From Chitinophagaceae bacterium (GTDB lineage: Bacteria; Bacteroidota; Bacteroidia; Chitinophagales; Chitinophagaceae), in assembly GCA_020847395.1 (NCBI GenBank), contig JADLCD010000177.1, positions 1 through 38,384 on the forward strand: 38,384 bases of DNA, written 5' to 3'. The translations under genes were made by a program, and so were the position numbers. Of this stretch, positions 14,620 to 23,573 are shown piece by piece (position 1 is the stretch's first letter; each line of letters starts with the position of its first letter). Under the pieces are notes generated by a model. The model was not told the DNA's origin. It did no database searches and worked only from the letters and a program-made list of their open reading frames with translations.

Positions 14620-16746
14620 ATGTTAATGAAATGCCGTTTTATACGCTATATAAGTGTACTGATATCTTTTGTTTGTACATCCGGATTAATGGCGCAGGAT
14701 CATTGTGCTACAATGCCCAGGCTGGATTCCCTGTTTGAAAATAATACTTCACTCCGGAAAATGTTTGAGCAAAACCGCGATAATTTCAATTTGCGTTTGC
14801 AGCAAAGAAAAGCTGCATCCCAAAAAGAAACTGATGCTCAAATAACTTATACCATACCAGTAGTTTTTCATATTGTATTAAGTGATCCTTCTGCTATTAC
14901 TGACGCTCAAATTCAGGCACAGCTTGATAAACTTAACAATGCATTTTCGGGAACTGATGCAGACAGTGCATCTATTCCTGCATGGTTTAAGTCGTTATTT
15001 GCAAAATCAAAAATCAGGTTTTGCCTTGCACAGCGCACACCGGATGGTGCACCTTCAACCGGCATTACAAGAACAACAACATCGTCGTCAGCTTCATTTA
15101 CCTATGATGATAAAGTGAAGTACGCCGGTTCAGGCGGAAATGATAGCTGGGACACCAACAATTATTTCAATGTGTGGGTGTGCAGGCTAAATGATAATCT
15201 TTTGGGCTATTCAACATTTCCTGGTGATGGCGTGGATGACGCGCAGGGTGTGGTAATTGATTACAGGACGCTGCCCGGAGGAAGCTATACCAACTATAAT
15301 ACCGGCAAAACATTATGCCACGAAACAGGACATTATTTCAACCTCTATCATATTTGGGGAGATGATGATGGTGCATGCACCGGCACCGATTATGTGGATG
15401 ATACTCCCAACCAGGCAAATTCAAGTACCGGTTGCAGTTCGGGTATTAAAACAGATCGCTGTACTTCCGGCGGCAATGGTATAATGTATCAAAACTATAT
15501 GGATTATAGTTATGATGGCTGCCTCATTATGTTTACTACGGAGCAGGTAGAAAGAATGGAGTCTGCATTATTAACTTACCGGTCATCTTTATTAAACTCA
15601 CAGGGATGCACACCCGTAACTTTATATGATAACGATGCAGCATTATTAGGGTTATACGAACCGGCGCAGCGTTTATGTGCATCTTCATATTCGCCGTTAA
15701 TAAGTATACGAAATAAAGGCAGTGAAACATTAACTGCGTTAAATATTTCGGTTATACTTAACAGTGAGGTAAAAGATGTATACAACTGGACGGGCAACCT
15801 CGCTTCCTGGGATACCACTTCCATACGCCTGCCACAGTACGCAATTGAACAGGGTAATTATACATTATCAATAAAACTGTCTCTGCCTAACGGCAAAGCA
15901 GATGAGGATACTACAAATAATGCCTTATCAAAAACAATATTATATTATACTCCTGTTACTAATGTAGAAGAAAGTTTTGAAGGCGATGGAACCTTACCGC
16001 AGGGATGGGATGTATTAACCAATGAAAACACGGCAGGTTGGCAAAAAGAAGATGGTGTTGCAAGCACAGGTAAAACGAGCATGCAAAAAACAGCAGACGA
16101 TTATGGTAACGGGCGACAGGCTTTACTACGTTTACCGGAAACATATTTTACCGGAGTGGATTCCGCCTATCTTACCTTTAAAATAGCGGCGGCGCCGGCA
16201 GTAAGCTCCGGTGCACAATCATATGTAGATACTCTGGAAGTATTACTTAGCCGGGATTGTGGTGCAACTTATCAATCCATGTACAAAAAATACAGCACTT
16301 CACTTTATACTAAAAATACAGTGGCAACAACTTTTAGCCCGGCAACTACCGAGTGGCGTAAAGACACTGTTAATCTTCTTAATTATATTGATAAAGGAAA
16401 CATACTGCTGTCTTTCCATGTAAGCAATTACAATCAAAGCAATATTTATATTGATGATGTAAATGTGTTTACGGTTACGGTTAACCCTAATCTTAAAGCA
16501 AAAGGATTTATGGTAACGCCTAATCCTACTACCGGTATAGTATATGTGCAGTTTTACCCGGCTCCTGAAAAATTGCAGGCGGTGCAGGTATATACTGTTA
16601 CCGGGCAACTCATCAGGAATATCAATACTTCAGGTGGCGCGCTTAATCTTTATACTATTGATCTTGCTGCCCAGCCTTCAGGTATGTATATAGTAAGAGC
16701 GGTGTTTAAAGATAGGGTAGAGGTTAGAAAAATAATCAGAAAATAA
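14620..16746 (+). CDS. Secreted M43-family metalloprotease with T9SS sorting domain
   Basis: The 708-residue protein starts with a signal peptide (hydrophobic residues about 9-25, ending at MAQDH). The catalytic domain (about 75-325) is of the pappalysin-like M43 type: TIPVVFHIV at the start, HETGHYFNLYH at 234-244 giving the HExxHxxxxxH zinc site with Glu235 as base, and a Met-turn at MDY 294-296. Cys residues around it suggest disulfides. A CARDB-like region and a cleaved-adhesin/MAM-like region (WDVLTNENTAGWQKED, SAYLTFKIAAAP) follow. The C-terminal 80 residues (VTPNPTTGIVYVQF, GMYIVRAVFKDRVEVRKIIRK) are a type A sorting signal for export by the type IX system and anchoring outside. A second ATG two codons later is an equally possible start. 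Confidence 0.92.
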   Translation: MLMKCRFIRYISVLISFVCTSGLMAQDHCATMPRLDSLFENNTSLRKMFEQNRDNFNLRLQQRKAASQKETDAQITYTIPVVFHIVLSDPSAITDAQIQAQLDKLNNAFSGTDADSASIPAWFKSLFAKSKIRFCLAQRTPDGAPSTGITRTTTSSSASFTYDDKVKYAGSGGNDSWDTNNYFNVWVCRLNDNLLGYSTFPGDGVDDAQGVVIDYRTLPGGSYTNYNTGKTLCHETGHYFNLYHIWGDDDGACTGTDYVDDTPNQANSSTGCSSGIKTDRCTSGGNGIMYQNYMDYSYDGCLIMFTTEQVERMESALLTYRSSLLNSQGCTPVTLYDNDAALLGLYEPAQRLCASSYSPLISIRNKGSETLTALNISVILNSEVKDVYNWTGNLASWDTTSIRLPQYAIEQGNYTLSIKLSLPNGKADEDTTNNALSKTILYYTPVTNVEESFEGDGTLPQGWDVLTNENTAGWQKEDGVASTGKTSMQKTADDYGNGRQALLRLPETYFTGVDSAYLTFKIAAAPAVSSGAQSYVDTLEVLLSRDCGATYQSMYKKYSTSLYTKNTVATTFSPATTEWRKDTVNLLNYIDKGNILLSFHVSNYNQSNIYIDDVNVFTVTVNPNLKAKGFMVTPNPTTGIVYVQFYPAPEKLQAVQVYTVTGQLIRNINTSGGALNLYTIDLAAQPSGMYIVRAVFKDRVEVRKIIRK

Positions 16747-16831
16747 GACTTCAGCAGGCTGTAAATATTGCTATTGAAGTAATGTTGTGTGTAATCGTAT
16801 CTTTATGCAGTGTTATATTAAATACCATTGT

Positions 16832-17782
16832 ATGCTGAAAGCATTAACAACCTTTTTATTGATTGCTTTTCTTAATCAAAGCTTTGCAGGAAATACGCAT
16901 GATACTACTTTTACGGAGACCACTATTGTGCTTCATACAAAAACAGGCGATATTTTCGGGACACTTACCACGCCTGAAAAATTCAGGAAAATCCCGGTTG
17001 CTTTAATTATTGCTGGTTCCGGACCAACAGATAGAAATGGAAATGGTCCGCTGATAAAAACAGATACATATAAACAAATAGCTGTTGCATTGGCGCAACA
17101 AAAGATTGCCACCCTTAGATATGATAAAAGAGGAATTGCTGAAAGTATTGCTTCCATGAAAAATGAAGCTGATCTTAGATTTGATGATTATGTAAATGAC
17201 GCCAGGGAGTGGATACAACTCATCAGGCAGGATAAAAGATTTTCAGACATAATAGTTATTGGTCATAGCGAAGGGTCGTTAATAGGCATGTTAGCCAGTA
17301 ATGCTGATGTTAAAAAAATTGTTTCTATTTCAGGCGCCGGCCAGCCGGTAGATAAAATTTTAAGAGAACAATTCAGTACACAATTGCCCTTTGTAAGAGA
17401 TGCTGCTTATAAAATACTTGACAGCTTAAAATCAGGAATGATGGTTAAAAACGTTCCACCTATACTGCAAAGCGTTTTCAGACCCAGTGTGCAGCCATAT
17501 ATTATTTCCTGGTTTAAATACGACCCCCCGGTGATAATAAAAAATTTAAAAATCCCGGTATTGATATTACAAGGCTCCAGCGATTTACAGGTAAAAGTTG
17601 AAGATGCAACCTTATTGCATGCCGCTAATCCTGAAAGTGAGCTGGTGATACTGGACAGTGTTAACCATGTTCTGAAAAAAGTTAGTAGCAGGGAGGAAAA
17701 TATTAAATCTTATAATGCCATCACGTTGCCGGTTGATGAAAAACTGATAATAGCAATAACCACATTTATACAGGGAAATTAA
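16832..17782 (+). CDS. Secreted alpha/beta hydrolase
   Basis: The protein of about 316 residues begins with a signal peptide (LKALTTFLLIAFLNQSFAG). It shows the alpha/beta hydrolase order: IIAGSGPTDRNGNGP near the oxyanion strand, TLRYDKRGIAES, the nucleophile elbow GHSEG with Ser146, the acid-loop strand VLILQGSSDLQV, and the catalytic His in DSVNHVLKKV. The substrate is unknown; periplasmic carboxylesterase or peptidase activity is likely. The open frame begins at 16787, but ATG 16832 fits the signal peptide, and a near-consensus -7 box (TATCTTTA, 16799-16806) lies upstream of it. It is downstream of the M43 protease on the same strand but has its own likely promoter. Confidence 0.85.
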   Translation: MLKALTTFLLIAFLNQSFAGNTHDTTFTETTIVLHTKTGDIFGTLTTPEKFRKIPVALIIAGSGPTDRNGNGPLIKTDTYKQIAVALAQQKIATLRYDKRGIAESIASMKNEADLRFDDYVNDAREWIQLIRQDKRFSDIIVIGHSEGSLIGMLASNADVKKIVSISGAGQPVDKILREQFSTQLPFVRDAAYKILDSLKSGMMVKNVPPILQSVFRPSVQPYIISWFKYDPPVIIKNLKIPVLILQGSSDLQVKVEDATLLHAANPESELVILDSVNHVLKKVSSREENIKSYNAITLPVDEKLIIAITTFIQGN

Positions 17783-17812
17783 CTAAAACGATCATCCTTT
17801 TGGTACTGTTAT

Positions 17813-17858
17813 AAAATAAAAAACTCAATAAATAAGTCTTTATTGAGTTTTTTATTTT
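17813..17858. terminator. Bidirectional terminator between hydrolase and pgk genes
   Basis: A perfect 20-bp stem (17813-17832 with 17839-17858) with a 6-nt loop carries A-runs on the left and T-runs on the right. It therefore works as an intrinsic-type terminator for both convergent genes. Confidence 0.88.
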
Positions 17859-17886
17859 TGAAAATATATGTAAGTACAGTTGCTTG

Positions 17887-19086
17887 CTATAAAGCTGATA
17901 CAGCCGCTATGCCGGGTAAGGTTTTACCTTCAAAATATTCAAGCATTGCACCTCCTCCTGTTGATACATAACTCACTTTATCTGCATAGCCGAATTGATT
18001 AACTGCCGCAACAGAATCGCCACCGCCAACGAGTGAGAACGCACCATTTTGTGTTGCTTCTGCCACTGCTTCTGCAATAGCTTTTGTGCCACCCTGGAAT
18101 TTTGCCATTTCAAAAACGCCCATTGGCCCATTCCATAAAATGGTTTTTGATTTTTTAATGACATTGGTGAATTGTTCACGGGCATTTTCACCTATATCCA
18201 GCCCCATCCAGCCGTCTGGAATATCATTGCTTGGAGCTGAAGATGTGTTAGCATTCGCGTCAAATTTATCTGCTATAATAGAATCAGAAGGCAGGTGAAT
18301 ACAAACACCACTTTCTTCTGCTTTTTTCAACAACATTTTCGCAACATCAAGCCTGTCTTCTTCGCAAAGTGAATTACCTATTTTGCCACCTTGCGCTTTC
18401 ATGAAAGTATAAGCCATGCCACCGCCAACAATAATATCGGTAGCCTTTTTTAAAAGGTTTTCGATAATGAGAATTTTATCTGAAACTTTTGCGCCACCAA
18501 TAATAGCGGTAAATGGTTTTTCTGATTGATGCAATACTTTTTCAGCGCTGTTTACTTCACCTTCCATCAATAAGCCAAACATTCTTTTTTCAACAGGAAA
18601 GAATTTAGCGATGATAGAAGTGGAAGCATGTGCTCTGTGCGCAGTTCCGAAAGCATCATTTACATATACATCACCAAGGGAAGCGAGTTTTTTTGCAAAA
18701 CCTTCATCACCGGCTTCTTCCTCTTTATAAAACCTGAGATTTTCCAGCAATAATATTTCACCTGTTTTCATCATATCAGCGGTGAGAAAAGCCTGCTCAC
18801 CAATGCAATCATTAGCAAATAAAACAGTGGCGCCTCCTAATAAATCACTCAGGTGTTTTACCAGGTGCTTTAATGAATATTTGTCTTCCGGTCCTTTTTT
18901 AGGACGACCAAAATGGCTCATCAGGATTACTTTGCCACCATCGCCCAATATTTTTTTAATGGTAGGCACTGCTGCACGCATACGCGTATCATCGGTAATT
19001 TCAAGTTTATCATTTAGGGGTACGTTAAAGTCAACACGCACTAATGCTTTTTGACCTTTAAAATTATACGAAGAGAATTTTGACAT
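17887..19086 (-). CDS. pgk: Phosphoglycerate kinase
   Basis: Pgk transfers phosphate from 1,3-bisphosphoglycerate to ADP in lower glycolysis. The 399-residue protein has the normal length and all landmarks: [12 protein letters not shown] at 15-26, [35 protein letters not shown] (here YVNDAFG), [27 protein letters not shown], and the nucleotide-binding [10 protein letters not shown] and [18 protein letters not shown]. It lies 214 nt after gap on the same strand. The spacer contains a GCAGCA/TGCTGC hairpin and no clear full promoter, so both co-transcription and a separate start are possible. Confidence 0.97.
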   Translation of the reverse strand: MSKFSSYNFKGQKALVRVDFNVPLNDKLEITDDTRMRAAVPTIKKILGDGGKVILMSHFGRPKKGPEDKYSLKHLVKHLSDLLGGATVLFANDCIGEQAFLTADMMKTGEILLLENLRFYKEEEAGDEGFAKKLASLGDVYVNDAFGTAHRAHASTSIIAKFFPVEKRMFGLLMEGEVNSAEKVLHQSEKPFTAIIGGAKVSDKILIIENLLKKATDIIVGGGMAYTFMKAQGGKIGNSLCEEDRLDVAKMLLKKAEESGVCIHLPSDSIIADKFDANANTSSAPSNDIPDGWMGLDIGENAREQFTNVIKKSKTILWNGPMGVFEMAKFQGGTKAIAEAVAEATQNGAFSLVGGGDSVAAVNQFGYADKVSYVSTGGGAMLEYFEGKTLPGIAAVSAL

Positions 19087-19300
19087 ATTGCAGAGGATTT
19101 AGACAATAATAAAAGCAAAGAGAATGCTAAGATATATTATACTCACTATCTATGGTGAAGAATCTTTAACAATCTCTTTGCCTGTTTAAGCAGCAGGAAC
19201 GCTGCTGAATATAGTTATGAACGTACAAGAGTGCACCACGATATTCATAGGGGCACGCGAAATGAAGATGCCACATGCACTGCGGCCGGCTTCATAACAA

Positions 19301-20314
19301 TTATTTGCTGATTAACTTAGCGAAATAATTTACACTGCGTACAAGCTGGCTTACATAGCTCATTTCATTATCGTACCAGCTTACTGTTTTTACAAGCTGT
19401 GTATCGCCTACTGTTAATACTTTTGTTTGAGTAGCATCAAATAATGAACCATAGGTTGTGCCGATAATATCGCTGCTAACAATTTCATCTTCGGTGTAGC
19501 CGAATGATTCGTTGGCAGCGGCTTTCATGGCTGCATTTATTTCTTCAACAGTAACTTTTTTAGAAAGGATAGTTACCAGCTCGGTAAGTGATCCTGTGAG
19601 GGTTGGCACACGCTGGGCGCTGCCATCTAATTTTCCTTTTAGTGCGGGTAATACCAAACCGATGGCTTTAGCGGCGCCGGTGCTGTTAGGTACAATATTC
19701 TGGGCTGCTGCTCTTGCACGGCGAAGATCGCCTTTTGCATGAGGAGCATCCTGTGTATTCTGGTCGTTCGTGTAGGCGTGAACGGTAGTCATAATACCTG
19801 AAACGATACCGAATTTTTTATCAAGCACATCTGCCATTGGTGCAAGACAGTTAGTGGTGCAGGATGCGCAACTGATGATTGTTTCAGAACCATCAAGAAT
19901 ATGGTGGTTTACATTGAATACAATTGTTTTTAAATCTCCTGTAGCAGGTGCGGAAATAACTACTTTTTTAGCACCTGCTTTAATGTGTGCGGCAGCTTTA
20001 TCTTTATCTGTAAAGAAGCCGGTACATTCTAATACTACATCTACATCATGCTCGCCCCAGGGAATTTGTGCGGGGTCTTTTTGTGCATATATTTTTACTT
20101 CATCACCATTTACAATGATGGAGTTTTCTGTAGCTTTTACATCGGCATCGAAGCGCCCCTGCGCGGTATCGTATTTTAATAAATGAGCCAGCACTTTCGG
20201 GCTGGTAAGATCATTGATCGCTACAACATCAATTCCATCCATGTTATATATCTGGCGGTACACTAACCGTCCTATTCTTCCGAAACCATTAATAGCAACT
20301 TTTACTGTGCTCAT
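19301..20314 (-). CDS. gap: Glyceraldehyde-3-phosphate dehydrogenase
   Basis: Gap oxidises glyceraldehyde 3-phosphate to 1,3-bisphosphoglycerate with NAD+. Using ATG 20314 gives 337 residues; the frame also opens two codons earlier at TTG, which I reject. The NAD site is INGFGRIGR near the N-terminus. The active site is [12 protein letters not shown] with nucleophile Cys152; the usual sequence is SNASCTTNC, so the Asn here is Cys. Later blocks [33 protein letters not shown] and [13 protein letters not shown] are intact. The cofactor loop reads AINDL, consistent with NAD+. pgk follows downstream, so the pair supplies consecutive reactions. Confidence 0.96.
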   Translation of the reverse strand: MSTVKVAINGFGRIGRLVYRQIYNMDGIDVVAINDLTSPKVLAHLLKYDTAQGRFDADVKATENSIIVNGDEVKIYAQKDPAQIPWGEHDVDVVLECTGFFTDKDKAAAHIKAGAKKVVISAPATGDLKTIVFNVNHHILDGSETIISCASCTTNCLAPMADVLDKKFGIVSGIMTTVHAYTNDQNTQDAPHAKGDLRRARAAAQNIVPNSTGAAKAIGLVLPALKGKLDGSAQRVPTLTGSLTELVTILSKKVTVEEINAAMKAAANESFGYTEDEIVSSDIIGTTYGSLFDATQTKVLTVGDTQLVKTVSWYDNEMSYVSQLVRSVNYFAKLISK

Positions 20315-20429
20315 TGTCAATTTGTTTTAACTTTTTAAAAATTGAGATGCGAATTTACGACTTATGTTTAACAAAAGTGAAAGAAGGATTCACAATCTCC
20401 ATTCGCAAAAAAGAGTTTTAGAAAAAGTT

Positions 20430-20460
20430 TTGGATGGATATGCCTGTAACTATATCTTTG
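20430..20460 (+). promoter_or_regulatory. Promoter of tRNA-Glu
   Basis: TTG at 20430-20432 (within TTTTGG) and TATCTTTG at 20453-20460 are 20 nt apart, a close match to the Bacteroidota housekeeping consensus. The mature tRNA begins 19 nt after the -7 box. Confidence 0.78.
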
Positions 20461-20478
20461 CACTCCCAAAAACAAAAC

Positions 20479-20550
20479 GGCCCGTTGGTCAAGGGGTTAA
20501 GACGCATCCCTTTCACGGATGAATCACGAGTTCGATTCTCGTACGGGCTA
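20479..20550 (+). tRNA. tRNA-Glu (anticodon TTC)
   Basis: The 72-nt gene folds as a normal cloverleaf. The acceptor stem GGCCCGT pairs with ACGGGCT with one G-T pair, the D arm is GGTC...GAC, the anticodon loop is CTTTCAC with TTC in the middle, and the T arm is ACGAG-TTCGATT-CTCGT. The discriminator base is A and CCA is not encoded. A good promoter precedes it and a strong terminator follows. The gene is intact although it borders the remains of a mobile element. Confidence 0.96.
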
Positions 20551-20555
20551 CATTT

Positions 20556-20595
20556 CGGAGATTTTCAATAAAATTGAGAATCTCCGTTTTTATTT
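20556..20595 (+). terminator. Terminator of tRNA-Glu
   Basis: CGGAGATT at 20556-20563 pairs with AATCTCCG at 20579-20586, and an inner TCAAT/ATTGA stem extends the hairpin. TTTTTATTT follows. It sits 5 nt after the tRNA and overlaps the last codons of the recombinase fragment on the other strand. Confidence 0.88.
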
Positions 20596-20972
20596 AAACC
20601 ATATTCGTTTGAAAGTCGAATAGTTACAAACAAGAAACCATTTATTTTCTTAGTTAGATATTGATGATTTTTTGCATCGTAAAAGATACCTTCAGGAAAC
20701 AGGGTATTTTGAATTCTTCTTTTATAATCGAGACCGCTGGAACTCCACATAGAACGGATATTTGCGAGCTTTTGTAGCGAATTTTTAAGCAAGCTTTCAA
20801 GGTTAGATATCTTTTTAGGAACTATGTTCAATTCTTTATAAACCCCCTCCATTTGATCGGTTAAATGCTCTAAAGTAAGTTCGTACGTTGCACGATCTAT
20901 CTCACCTAAACCGTGACGGATTGTCAGTTCTTTTTTCTTTTCATGCAAACACACCTTCCGTTTGTGAATTAA
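20565..20972 (-). pseudogene. C-terminal fragment of a large serine recombinase
   Basis: Only about 135 residues remain, starting just after an in-frame stop (TAG, 20973-20975). The sequence has the coiled-coil region that follows the zinc ribbon in large serine recombinases (ELTIRHGLGEIDRATYELTLEHLTDQMEG and on) and the typical closing block NTLFPEGIFYDAKNHQYLTKKING. The catalytic resolvase domain and the DNA-binding domains are absent, so it cannot be active. The last codons run into the tRNA-Glu terminator hairpin. This suggests a former integrative element whose end lay at or near this tRNA. Confidence 0.72.
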
Positions 20973-21064
20973 CTATTTAATTCTTATTAACACGTTACCT
21001 TGGTCCCCAACATAGTATTTAATTTGATTGTTGTTATTTCATTTTTCATTTATATAGCAATCTT

Positions 21065-22750
21065 ATGAAGACGTTACAGTTATTGATTCTGTTAGCTTTT
21101 TTAAGTGCAAAAGTATATTGTCAGACAGAAGTTCAAAATATCGCTACTTTCTGTAAGCTTTGGGGATTCCTAAAATACTATCATCCTACTATTGCAAAAG
21201 GTAAGATAGATTGGGACAACGAATTTCTTACCAGGGTGACTGAAGTTTCCAGAATGAAAAATAAAAAAGAAGTCAGCAATTATTTTCTTTCTTGGATTGA
21301 AAGTTTGGGAGAAATACAACGGTGTAATCGCTGTCCAGATTCCTTGCCTGAATATGTAGCCGTCAATTACAATATGGAATGGTTACATGATTCAACAGCT
21401 TTTACAACAGAATTGATAAAAAAGTTAAGCTATATTCTGAAGAACAGAAATCAGAAGAAAAATTATTATACCCCTTTTAAAAAGGTTCTATTCATACAAG
21501 CGGCTAGTATGAACTATGAAACTGAGAAGGCATACGCAGATTCGATATACCCGTCGACACCACTTAGATTACTTACACTAAGTCGCTATTGGAACATTGT
21601 TAATTACTTCTTTCCATACAAGTATGCTATTGGAAGGAATTGGGATACCGTATTATCTGAGATGGTGCCAAAGTTCAAGGATGCTGTCGATACACTATCA
21701 TATCATTTGTCCATATTGGAATTGGCAGCTTCTATTAATGATAGTCACTCACGATTTTTCTATACACCGCAAACATTGAATTATTTTGGTGATAAGGCAC
21801 CTATATTTGAGTATACAATTATAAAAGATAAAGCTGTTGTGACAGGCTTTTACAACGATTCATTAAGCAAAATAGATGATATAAAGTATGGAGATATCAT
21901 ACTAAAAATAAACCAACGTCCTTTAAAAGAAATTATAGATGAAAAAGGAAGATATATTAGTGCTTCCAATCAAGACTGTCGAATACGAGACATGAAAACG
22001 ATGCTTCTAAATGGCAACAAAGACTCAGCAACAATAGAAATTGAAAGAAATGGTTTAATAAGCGAAAAAACTGTTCACAGATATCCTCTCTGGTATTTGG
22101 CAGATGGTCAAAACAAAAAAAACATTGAGCGAGCCTGGAAACTAACGAATGACAATATAGGATATGTAAATATGGGCATATTGCAATACGGAGAAATAGA
22201 CGACGTAATGAAAGAACTGACAGGGGCAAAAGCGATTATTTTTGATTTGAGAAACTATCCTAAGAGCCTTTATCCAAAACTTTCCAATTATTTGAACGCA
22301 GAACGTAAGCCTTTTGTTCGATTCACAATGCCAATGGTTGATTTTCCCGGAATGTATGCATATTCAAAAGATCATTACACGGGGAAAAAGAATAAATTCC
22401 CTTTTCAAGGGTTAACTGTTTTGTTAATAGACGAGCGAACGCAAAGTATGGCAGAGCTCACAGTAATGGCTTTGCAAACTGCATCGAATGTTACGTTAAT
22501 AGGTAACCATACGGCTGGAGCCGATGGAGATGTCGTGACCATTCCTTTACCAGGTGGATACCGCGTAAGTATGAGTTCAATAGGAGTATACTATCCGGAT
22601 GGTAAGGAGACACAACGGATAGGTATCACTCCAGACGTAGAAATCCGACCGACCATTGAAGGATTAAGAAAAGGAAAAGATGAAGTATTTGAAGAGGTAA
22701 TTCGATACATTAATAGCCATCCTGTTGCTCACAAAATGACAATCCCTTAA
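21065..22750 (+). CDS. S41-family (C-terminal processing-like) peptidase
   Basis: The 561-residue protein has a signal peptide (LLILLAFLSAKVYCQ) and is exported. The N-terminal half starts FCKLWGFLKYYHP, typical of the Bacteroidota S41 group. A PDZ-like region follows with IKYGDIILKINQRPLKEI (about residues 275-300). The peptidase domain contains NIGYVNMGILQYGEIDD, AIIFDLRNYP, and the nucleophile region DERTQSMAEL with Ser461, then GNHTAGADGDVVTIPLPGG. It lies alone between a recombinase fragment and other relics, with more A+T-rich codon use than the glycolytic genes around it. It may therefore be surviving cargo of the old element. A hairpin follows about 120 nt downstream. Confidence 0.88.
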   Translation: MKTLQLLILLAFLSAKVYCQTEVQNIATFCKLWGFLKYYHPTIAKGKIDWDNEFLTRVTEVSRMKNKKEVSNYFLSWIESLGEIQRCNRCPDSLPEYVAVNYNMEWLHDSTAFTTELIKKLSYILKNRNQKKNYYTPFKKVLFIQAASMNYETEKAYADSIYPSTPLRLLTLSRYWNIVNYFFPYKYAIGRNWDTVLSEMVPKFKDAVDTLSYHLSILELAASINDSHSRFFYTPQTLNYFGDKAPIFEYTIIKDKAVVTGFYNDSLSKIDDIKYGDIILKINQRPLKEIIDEKGRYISASNQDCRIRDMKTMLLNGNKDSATIEIERNGLISEKTVHRYPLWYLADGQNKKNIERAWKLTNDNIGYVNMGILQYGEIDDVMKELTGAKAIIFDLRNYPKSLYPKLSNYLNAERKPFVRFTMPMVDFPGMYAYSKDHYTGKKNKFPFQGLTVLLIDERTQSMAELTVMALQTASNVTLIGNHTAGADGDVVTIPLPGGYRVSMSSIGVYYPDGKETQRIGITPDVEIRPTIEGLRKGKDEVFEEVIRYINSHPVAHKMTIP

Positions 22751-22872
22751 TTTAATTTCATCAATTTTGGAAGAAAGGCAGCTATCAGTAGGCAGGTTTG
22801 AATTACCCGATAATTGAAAAAACAATAAGTGTTTACCCTATATGGTTATTTCGACAGCCATCTGTAGGAGTT

Positions 22873-22903
22873 AAAAAAGGATTGTCCTTTTGGACAGTTT
22901 TTT
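22873..22903 (+). terminator. Terminator-like hairpin after the S41 gene
   Basis: TGTCC and GGACA pair around TTTT, extended on both sides by A/T pairs and ending in TTTTTT. It is about 120 nt after the S41 stop. The bases between the stop and the hairpin show no gene. Confidence 0.55.
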
Positions 22904-22988
22904 GAATAACTTGAAGAAAGGTTAGAGAAGCATAGGTATTTGAAGAAAAAATAACAGATAGTCGCACTAATTATGTCAATGACGAATT

Positions 22989-23324
22989 TTATTCTTTCAA
23001 CCATACCTCGGCTTTCTCGTCAGGATCTATTTCTAAATTATAAGACAATTTATTGAAAAGTGTCTTGATGTTTTTATCTGAACGGGCCTGTTTTACATTT
23101 GCGTGGATTTAGTTATCAATAATGTTCTTGTCTCTGCCAGGTTGACAGCTCGGCAGCTCGCTAAATTTCAAAAGATCGTCAACTATATAGTTAGATAATT
23201 TTCCCGTTAGGGCTACAGGAGTTTTTTCCAGATGGGAAAATCTTACAGAAAATTAAACGGCAATTCCCTCAAAAGGAGTTGCTGTTTTATTTAGTAATAC
23301 CTGTAACCTGTAATAAGCAGTTGA
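22989..23324 (-). pseudogene. Unrecognised decayed gene with two in-frame stops
   Basis: A single minus-strand frame reads as protein for 112 codons but is broken by stops at 23253-23255 and 23109-23111. The three pieces are YRLQVLLNKTATPFEGIAV, then about 47 residues including RFSHLEKTPVALTGKLSNYI and DLLKFSELP. The last piece includes IHANVKQARSDKNIKTLFNK and ends with EIDPDEKAEVWLKE. The composition is clearly coding-like, but I do not recognise the family. No initiation codon for an intact version is visible. It belongs to the scar of degraded DNA between tRNA-Glu and the VIT transporter. Confidence 0.5.
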
Positions 23325-23369
23325 TTAAACCTTTATAACCTGCCGGGAAATCAATTCAACTGTACACTA

Positions 23370-23516
23370 CTACTTTGCTTTTCTTACGTAAAAATTAAAT
23401 ATCTTTTCAAGCGAAACAGGGAGCAGATTCAATGCTATTTTGGTAATGCAAGAAAAATTAACGGCTACCGTTCCAGCCTTTTTAGTACTGTTATCTTCAC
23501 TAAAACAAATATCTAA
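23370..23516 (-). pseudogene. C-terminal relic of an ISAs1-family transposase
   Basis: A 48-codon minus-strand frame contains EDNSTKKAGTVAVNFSCITKIALNLL. This matches the closing part of ISAs1 (H-repeat-like) DDE transposases, where a D-x-S-R-K-R-x-G-x-A-A-E-N-F-S block is followed by KIALNLL. The rest of the transposase and the terminal inverted repeats are not present nearby, so only a scrap remains. Confidence 0.55.
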
Positions 23517-23573
23517 TTAGGTGAACCCTGCAGCCGAAGAAGAGTTTTAAAATCTATTATAAAATAATACAAA

